Of a stretch of 5,841 nt of DNA, positions 1 through 3,840 are shown piece by piece. Each line of letters starts with the position of its first letter. Within the stretch, counting starts at the first letter, position 1. This DNA is from Flavobacteriales bacterium (lineage in GTDB: Bacteria > Bacteroidota > Bacteroidia > Flavobacteriales > Crocinitomicaceae), in contig CANCEQ010000198.1 in the NCBI GenBank assembly GCA_947375085.1, forward strand, positions 1 to 5,841, read 5' to 3'. The notes under the pieces were generated by a model that was not told the DNA's origin, did no database searches, and saw only the letters and a list, made by a program, of their open reading frames with translations. The position numbers and the translations under genes are program-made.

Positions 1-112
1 GCTGCAATGCTACGATTAACCCCACAACCATACCTGTAATCCCCCAAATAACGGTGGCGTAGGCAAAATTCTTTACGATCTTATTGTCGTAACTAAACTT
101 CTGAACTTCCAT
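1..112 (-). CDS. ccoN: cbb3-type cytochrome c oxidase subunit I, N-terminal fragment (3' end beyond window)
   Basis: Only the first 37 codons are present; the gene runs off the left edge. The peptide begins MEVQKFSYDNKIVKNF and continues into a hydrophobic stretch (about residues 18-37) that is the start of the first membrane helix. The FSYDNKIVK.F.YAT..WG start is what I recognise from CcoN of Bacteroidota. CcoN is the haem b/b3 and CuB catalytic subunit of cbb3 oxidase in the inner membrane, reducing O2 to water with high affinity; none of its metal-binding histidines lie within this fragment. The ATG at 112-110 is well fixed: reading upstream in frame there is no other ATG before a TAA at 136-134. 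The start lies inside the end of ccoS, with a 20-base overlap, which suggests translational coupling. Its base composition (30 G+C in bases 1-60 by hand count) is much higher than the rest of the window. In Bacteroidota this subunit is often fused to CcoO, which cannot be judged here. Confidence 0.88.
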   Translation of the reverse strand, partial: MEVQKFSYDNKIVKNFAYATVIWGITGMVVGLIVALQ

Positions 113-275
113 TTTTGTCTGTGTTATTGTTAATTAGTTCATCTTCAAAGAGAATTCTAACAGAAGGCGTGTAGTCGTCATCGTATTGCCCAGTCTTTAT
201 AGCCCATAAAAATGAAACTAAAAAGAAGAGTGCAATAATCAGACTCACTACTAGCATTATGTATATTATTCCCAT
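93..275 (-). CDS. ccoS: cbb3-type cytochrome oxidase assembly protein CcoS
   Basis: This 60-residue protein has one N-terminal membrane helix (about residues 4-26), then the family signature GQYDDDYTPSVRILF at 29-43 and a polar, Asn/Asp-rich tail. The helix followed by GQ(Y/F)DD...P..R.LF is the known pattern of CcoS. CcoS is a small inner-membrane factor needed to insert cofactors into the cbb3 oxidase, working with the CcoI copper-transporting ATPase. Length is normal for the family. The ATG at 275-273 gives a start only a few residues before the helix, as usual, and no good Shine-Dalgarno sequence precedes it. The gene overlaps the downstream ccoN by 20 bases, in line with a joint oxidase operon. 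Directly upstream is a 328-base non-coding gap rather than ccoI, the gene I would expect there in many flavobacteria. Confidence 0.93.
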   Translation of the reverse strand: MGIIYIMLVVSLIIALFFLVSFLWAIKTGQYDDDYTPSVRILFEDELINNNTDKNGSSEV

Positions 276-297
276 GCAACAAAGGAATACATATAAT

Positions 298-330
298 CAA
301 AGGTTATGAATGATTGGAGTTATAGGTAAA
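298..330 (-). promoter_or_regulatory. possible Bacteroidota-type promoter for ccoS-ccoN
   Basis: Reading the minus strand, AACCTTTG at 305-298 matches seven of eight positions of the Bacteroidota -7 element TAnnTTTG, counting n as matching. A TTTA at 330-327, about 21 bases upstream, could be a weak form of the TTTG/TTG -33 element. A transcript starting a few bases after 298 would have a leader of about 18 bases before the ccoS ATG. The -33 element is poor, and AT-rich DNA gives such matches by chance, so this is tentative. It gains weight from the palindrome immediately upstream, which would sit near -45 of the predicted start. Confidence 0.3.
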
Positions 331-349
331 ACTGATATTTATCAGTTTT
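328..349. promoter_or_regulatory. perfect palindrome, Fnr/Crp-like operator candidate upstream of ccoS
   Basis: The arms AAAACTGATA and TATCAGTTTT are exact reverse complements separated by two bases. The core CTGAT-N4-ATCAG differs from the Fnr consensus TTGAT-N4-ATCAA only at the outermost base of each half. Its centre (338.5) is 63 bases before the ccoS start and about 45 before the inferred transcription start, the range where Crp/Fnr proteins activate in the class II arrangement. Genes for cbb3 oxidase are classic Fnr/FixK targets, so the position makes sense. The alternative is a bidirectional terminator: the plus strand ends in five T's and the minus strand in four. The stem has only two G-C pairs and the loop would be small, so it would be weak. 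I favour the operator reading, with moderate confidence. Confidence 0.45.
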
Positions 350-398
350 TATGAATTATTGTTATATAATAAATAGGAATAGTAGTATAATTTTATAT

Positions 399-428
399 TC
401 TGAATTTGATTAAACTAAATAATTCAGA
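399..428. repeat. imperfect-loop inverted repeat, function unknown
   Basis: TCTGAATT at 399-406 and AATTCAGA at 421-428 are exact reverse complements, 8 bases each, around a 14-base spacer. It lies between the last Hpt gene and ccoS. It could form a weak hairpin or bind a dimeric regulator, but in DNA this AT-rich an 8-bp repeat can occur by chance. No T-tract follows it on either side, so it is not a convincing terminator. Confidence 0.3.
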
Positions 429-603
429 TTTAAATTAATAGCACAGGGTGTATTTTTTTGATTCAAAAAGAAGGGGCATAAATTATAATTACGATTTTAT
501 GTAATTTATAAGCTTTCGATTATTTATGAAATAGGTAGTTTTTAATTTAAATTAGGTTGTTGAGCAGTTAAGTGTATTGTGAAAATGAATGTAAATCAAA
601 TAA

Positions 604-957
604 TTACTTTTTTAATTCAACTAGTTCATTTTTAAGTTCTACATATGCTTTTTCCAATTCCTTTTCAAACAAATATAAAAGAGCTGGAATTTGATCTAAG
701 TTGGTACAGTTTTTTGAATATTCATTTATTTTCAATAAAGCGTCAACAATTTCTCCAGAAAATCCCAACATTGATATCGATGGTTTGATTTTGTGAGCTA
801 TTGAATAAACTTCTACCCAATTAGAGACCTCAAGAGCCTCTTTTAAATTAATTATTGATTTAGGTACATCTGAAAGAAATAATTCAATAATTTGAATTGA
901 GAAATTATTACTTCCTGGAGTAACACTTTTTAAATATTCTAGGTTGCAGATTGACAT
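604..957 (-). CDS. single-domain histidine phosphotransfer (Hpt) protein, copy 3 in transcription order
   Basis: The 117-residue product is a stand-alone Hpt protein, a small cytoplasmic helical-bundle protein that carries a phosphoryl group between receiver domains. The key segment is AHKIKPSISMLGF at 54-66, with His55 as the phospho-acceptor and Lys58 at the conserved H+3 position. Before it lie the Hpt-like helix IQIIELFLSDVP (21-32) and the helix around Trp47. There is no signal peptide, membrane helix or output domain. By eye it matches the first copy (1335-1688) at about 56 of 117 positions without gaps, and the middle copy at 35 of the first 70. It starts 10 bases after the stop of the middle copy, behind an AT-rich spacer with no Shine-Dalgarno sequence, so it is almost certainly co-transcribed. 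It is the last gene of the apparent operon. Its likely donors are the receiver domains of the two upstream hybrid kinases; the final acceptor is not in the window. Confidence 0.85.
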   Translation of the reverse strand: MSICNLEYLKSVTPGSNNFSIQIIELFLSDVPKSIINLKEALEVSNWVEVYSIAHKIKPSISMLGFSGEIVDALLKINEYSKNCTNLDQIPALLYLFEKELEKAYVELKNELVELKK

Positions 958-967
958 TTGTATAGTA

Positions 968-1324
968 TTATTTTCGTAACATATCCTTTAAAGAAATTTC
1001 TAGATCTCTATAAATTTCTGGAATTCTTTTAGAAAATTGTTCAAATAAACCTTTAATCTCCTCAGTGTTAGTTTCAGTTTGTGTGTTTTTCAATAAAGCT
1101 AAAAGAGCATCTGTAGTCTCACTTGGGAAACCTAGCATCAGTACAGAAGGTTTAATTTTATGAGCTTCTTCATAAGCTTTATACCACTCTTTGTTATTAA
1201 TTGCATTTTTTAAAGCATCTAAAGTTACAGGAGTATCCTTTAAAAAAAGTTGAATTACTTTAATTGGAAAAGAAGTACTTCCGGGAGTAATATTTTTTAT
1301 AAAATCAAGATTACAAATAGCCAT
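968..1324 (-). CDS. single-domain histidine phosphotransfer (Hpt) protein, copy 2 in transcription order
   Basis: The 118-residue middle member of the Hpt trio carries AHKIKPSVLMLGF at 54-66. Phospho-acceptor His55 and Lys58 fall at exactly the same positions as in its neighbours. The N-terminal pattern M..CNL...K..TP.S..F (1-19) and the helix ending LFLKDTP (26-32) are shared too. It is the most divergent of the three: over the first 70 residues I count 35 identities to the last copy and 34 to the first, against 40 between those two. The extra residue appears to lie in the C-terminal half, after the TET.T stretch around residue 82-87. The ATG follows an A-rich 10-base spacer, the same length as the one downstream. 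The cytoplasmic phosphorelay role is inferred from the family; sequence divergence outside the His helix could reflect a different partner. Confidence 0.85.
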   Translation of the reverse strand: MAICNLDFIKNITPGSTSFPIKVIQLFLKDTPVTLDALKNAINNKEWYKAYEEAHKIKPSVLMLGFPSETTDALLALLKNTQTETNTEEIKGLFEQFSKRIPEIYRDLEISLKDMLRK

Positions 1325-1334
1325 TTTATTTTTT

Positions 1335-1688
1335 TTAATTTTCCATTTCTTCTATTGCATCTTCAAGTTCAAGATAAACTTTTGACATTCCTTCTTCAAA
1401 ATTAAATAAATGTCTTGCAATTTTATGTGTTTCAGTTTCAGTTTTAGCGTGTTCAATAATTGCTAATAAACTATCAATTAATCGTTGAGGAACCCCTAAC
1501 ATAATGACCGATGGTTTAATTTTATGAGCATTTTTATGAACTTCAAGCCAATTCTGATTTTTTAACGCTTCATTAATATTCTTAACAGCTACAGGAGTAT
1601 CTTGTAAAAATAATTTGATCATTTGAATAGCAAACGCATTACTTTTTGGAGTAACACTTTTCAAATAATCCAGATTACATAATTTCAT
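1335..1688 (-). CDS. single-domain histidine phosphotransfer (Hpt) protein, copy 1 in transcription order
   Basis: This is the first of three tandem Hpt genes, 117 residues, starting 28 bases after the stop of the membrane-bound hybrid kinase. It shows AHKIKPSVIMLG at 54-65 with His55 as the expected phosphorylation site, preceded by the helix IQMIKLFLQDTP (21-32) and the conserved Trp47. Unlike the other two it has Lys15 where they have Gly in the TPGS turn. The C-terminal half is acidic and helical, as expected for the last two helices of an Hpt bundle. A TTAGG stretch about six bases before the ATG could serve as a weak ribosome site. Proximity to two hybrid kinases that lack their own Hpt domain makes this the natural first acceptor from their receivers, which is inference. 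No sign of degradation. Confidence 0.86.
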   Translation of the reverse strand: MKLCNLDYLKSVTPKSNAFAIQMIKLFLQDTPVAVKNINEALKNQNWLEVHKNAHKIKPSVIMLGVPQRLIDSLLAIIEHAKTETETHKIARHLFNFEEGMSKVYLELEDAIEEMEN

Positions 1689-1716
1689 GGCCTAAGTTTT
1701 ATAGGGTAAAGATAAA

Positions 1717-3837
1717 TTAATTATTTTTAGTTTTGTTGAGTAATATAGTAATTTTTTTTAATAATTCGTCAGGAGTAAATGGTTTTGATAAATAATCATT
1801 CATTCCTACCGATTTACATTTTTCTACATCAGTTATTGTTACGTCTGCTGTTAAAGCAATAATTGGAATTTCTTTTTTCATTTTACTTTCTAAGTTTCTA
1901 ATTTCTTGAGTAGCAATGTAACCATCCATTACAGGCATCATTAAATCCATTAGAACGAGATCGTATTCATTTTGTTTAATCTCTTCAACCGCTTTTAAGC
2001 CATTTTCTACAGTTGTTATCTGAAAACCAAATTGTCCTAGTACTGTTTGTGCAAGCAATTGATTAATTAGATTATCTTCAGCTAACAATATTTTTATTTC
2101 ACTATAGTTTATTGTTTTACTTACTGTTGAAATTTCAGGAGCTACCACTTCTGAATTAATTTTACTGTTTTTTAATTGAAATTCAATTGTAAATTGTGTT
2201 CCTTTTTCAAACTCACTTTCAACTTTTATTGTGCCCTTCATTAAATTAATGATTTTTTTGACAATGCTTAGTCCTAAACCGGTACCGCCGTATTTTCTTG
2301 CTGTATCGTCACTTGTTTGAACAAATGGATCAAAGATGATATTTATTTTATCTTTTGGAATTCCAATTCCGGTGTCTTTAATTTTAAAAATTAATCGAGT
2401 AGCATCCTCTGATACTGCTTCACAATTTATATCAATTTTTATTTTCCCTTTTTCAGGAGTGAATTTTACAGCATTACTAATGATATTTAATAATATTTGA
2501 GAAATTCTTACTGAATCACCTAATAATAATTTGGGTATAGACTGATTATTTGAGAATTCAATTTCAATATTTTTTTCATCAATTTTTACTTCAAAAGTGT
2601 CAATTGCTTGTTTAGTTATAGAGACAATATCAATTTCTGAAGACTCAAGATGCATTTTTCCTGCTTCAATTTTAGATAAATCTAGAATGTCATTAATGAT
2701 TACAAGTAAAATATCGCCAGAACTTTTTACAGCATTCAATTGTTTTAATTGGTCGGGAGTTAAATTTTTACCTTGCAATAAGAGTTTTGTAAATCCTAAA
2801 ATCCCATTAAGAGGTGTTCTAATTTCATGACTCATACTAGCCAAAAAGTGTTCTTTTGTACTGGCTAAATTTTCAGCTAAATTTTTAGCTTTAATCAATT
2901 CCGCTTCGTAGTTTTTTTCATTTGTAATATCATTACCAAAAACTGTTACACCTATGACTTTGGTGAATTCTACTTTAATTGGACTTAATGAAAATGAATA
3001 TATACGTTCTTCATTGTTTATTTTTATTAGCTGCTCAAAACGCAATGTTTCACCTTTAAATACTTTCGCATAATTTTCCTTGAATACATTCGATAATTCA
3101 GAATATACTTGAATTGCCATTACGGACTTTCCAATTTCAGGAATTTTGTTGGTTATTGCATACACAAAATATTGAAATGATTTATTAAAAGCGATGTAGT
3201 TAAATTGATTGTCTATTGACCAAATAATTCCTTCAGCATTTTCGATTAATGCATTAATATTCGCCTCGCTTCCCATTAATTTTTTTTGGGATTTTTTTTG
3301 AAGTTGTAAAGCAAAATAAATAATTAAACAGGCTGTAAAAATGAAAAATAGAGCTGTTAATTTATCAATTTGATTTTCAGGTGATATAATAGAAGTTAAA
3401 ACATTTAATATAGAAGTATATAAAAGATAATATTTTAAATGATTTAACTTTTTGTAAACCAAAGAAGTACCCACTAAAACAATAATTATCCCTAGTAAAT
3501 GACTGAAACTATACCCGTTGATTGCAGCAATATAAGTTAAATGAGAAATCCCTATGTATGTACAACTGGTAATTACGAGGTAAAAATTAGTTTGTATTTT
3601 ATCTATTTTATAAGATAATAATAGAAAAACACCAATCAATAAAGAGAATGTAAAACGTTGAATAAGGATGTTAAAGTCTTCCGATTTTTGTAAATAAGTA
3701 TTTATTACCCCAATGATAGGATAGGCAAAAAATGTAACCAAAAGTAGAATTCGAAAGGTTTTTAATTCTTTTGCTTCGTGTTCTTCTTTTGTATTTTCTT
3801 TAAGCGCAATTTTTACAGATTCGTTTTTTATAATCAT
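1717..3837 (-). CDS. membrane-bound hybrid sensor histidine kinase (6 TM - PAS - HisKA - HATPase - REC)
   Basis: The 706-residue protein has a short cytoplasmic N-terminus and about six membrane helices (near 28-49, 58-76, 84-105, 110-128, 134-151 and 158-178) that form the input region. A PAS domain (about 190-306), a linker coil and HisKA follow, with FLASMSHEIRTPLNG and His337 as autophosphorylation site. The HATPase part has the N box (Asn451, Asn455), G1 DTGIGI at 488-493, the F box IFDPF at 501-505 and GGTGLGL at 517-523. The C-terminal receiver (about 581-700) has the acidic pocket Glu587-Asp588, phospho-acceptor Asp631, Thr663 and Lys685. All catalytic residues are intact, so it should autophosphorylate and pass the phosphate to its own receiver. 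It has no fused Hpt or DNA-binding domain; the Hpt genes directly downstream can supply the next step. Its start lies 3 bases after the stop of the preceding kinase gene (sequence TAA-AAT-ATG), with AGGA just upstream, so translation is probably coupled. The signal sensed cannot be read from the sequence. Confidence 0.93.
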   Translation of the reverse strand: MIIKNESVKIALKENTKEEHEAKELKTFRILLLVTFFAYPIIGVINTYLQKSEDFNILIQRFTFSLLIGVFLLLSYKIDKIQTNFYLVITSCTYIGISHLTYIAAINGYSFSHLLGIIIVLVGTSLVYKKLNHLKYYLLYTSILNVLTSIISPENQIDKLTALFFIFTACLIIYFALQLQKKSQKKLMGSEANINALIENAEGIIWSIDNQFNYIAFNKSFQYFVYAITNKIPEIGKSVMAIQVYSELSNVFKENYAKVFKGETLRFEQLIKINNEERIYSFSLSPIKVEFTKVIGVTVFGNDITNEKNYEAELIKAKNLAENLASTKEHFLASMSHEIRTPLNGILGFTKLLLQGKNLTPDQLKQLNAVKSSGDILLVIINDILDLSKIEAGKMHLESSEIDIVSITKQAIDTFEVKIDEKNIEIEFSNNQSIPKLLLGDSVRISQILLNIISNAVKFTPEKGKIKIDINCEAVSEDATRLIFKIKDTGIGIPKDKINIIFDPFVQTSDDTARKYGGTGLGLSIVKKIINLMKGTIKVESEFEKGTQFTIEFQLKNSKINSEVVAPEISTVSKTINYSEIKILLAEDNLINQLLAQTVLGQFGFQITTVENGLKAVEEIKQNEYDLVLMDLMMPVMDGYIATQEIRNLESKMKKEIPIIALTADVTITDVEKCKSVGMNDYLSKPFTPDELLKKITILLNKTKNN

Positions 3838-3840
3838 ATT

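Larger units (their letters stand above)
276..603. other. AT-rich intergenic region between the Hpt genes and ccoS
   Basis: These 328 bases hold no credible coding sequence on either strand and no recognisable tRNA or structured RNA. The composition is very AT-rich (14 G+C in bases 301-360 by hand count). The only elements I can point to are the palindrome at 328-349, the possible promoter at 298-330, and weaker inverted repeats at 399-428 and 455-469. No G+C-rich hairpin with a T-run follows the last Hpt stop codon, so how the signalling operon ends is unclear. Read-through into ccoS cannot be excluded. Confidence 0.7.
604..1688 (-). repeat. tandem array of three paralogous Hpt genes
   Basis: Three homologous genes of nearly equal length stand head to tail with 10-base spacers. 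Residues identical in all three include Cys4-Asn5-Leu6, Lys10, Thr13-Pro14, Ser16, Phe19, Leu26-Phe27-Leu28, Asp30, Pro32, Trp47, the block Ala54 to Ser60, Met63-Leu64-Gly65, Asp72 and Leu74-Leu75. Similarity is also visible at DNA level near each start, for example GTAACACTTTT on the plus strand at the same place in the first and last copies. This points to old local duplication followed by divergence, with all three kept intact. Confidence 0.9.

Noticed and set aside
328..349. Intrinsic terminator for the Hpt operon
   Set aside because: The stem is a perfect palindrome but has only two G-C pairs, almost no loop and short T-runs, and it lies over 250 bases past the last stop codon. An operator fits the sequence and position better, though a weak terminator role cannot be fully excluded.
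455..469. Inverted repeat TTTTTGA / TCAAAAA around one base
   Set aside because: The arms are mostly A and T runs, a one-base loop cannot form a normal hairpin, and such matches are expected by chance in DNA this AT-rich.
478..509. 8-base inverted repeat ATAAATTA / TAATTTAT
   Set aside because: Arms contain only A and T, with a 16-base spacer and no T-tract; not distinguishable from chance.
1689..1716. Internal promoter before the first Hpt gene
   Set aside because: TATCTTTA on the minus strand resembles a -7 element, but no TTG/TTTG element lies at the right distance upstream, and the gap is short enough for simple co-transcription.
2597..2830. 77-codon open frame on the plus strand
   Set aside because: It lies antisense inside the HisKA/HATPase part of the complete kinase, has no recognisable domain or start signal, and is explained as a shadow of the strongly conserved gene on the other strand.
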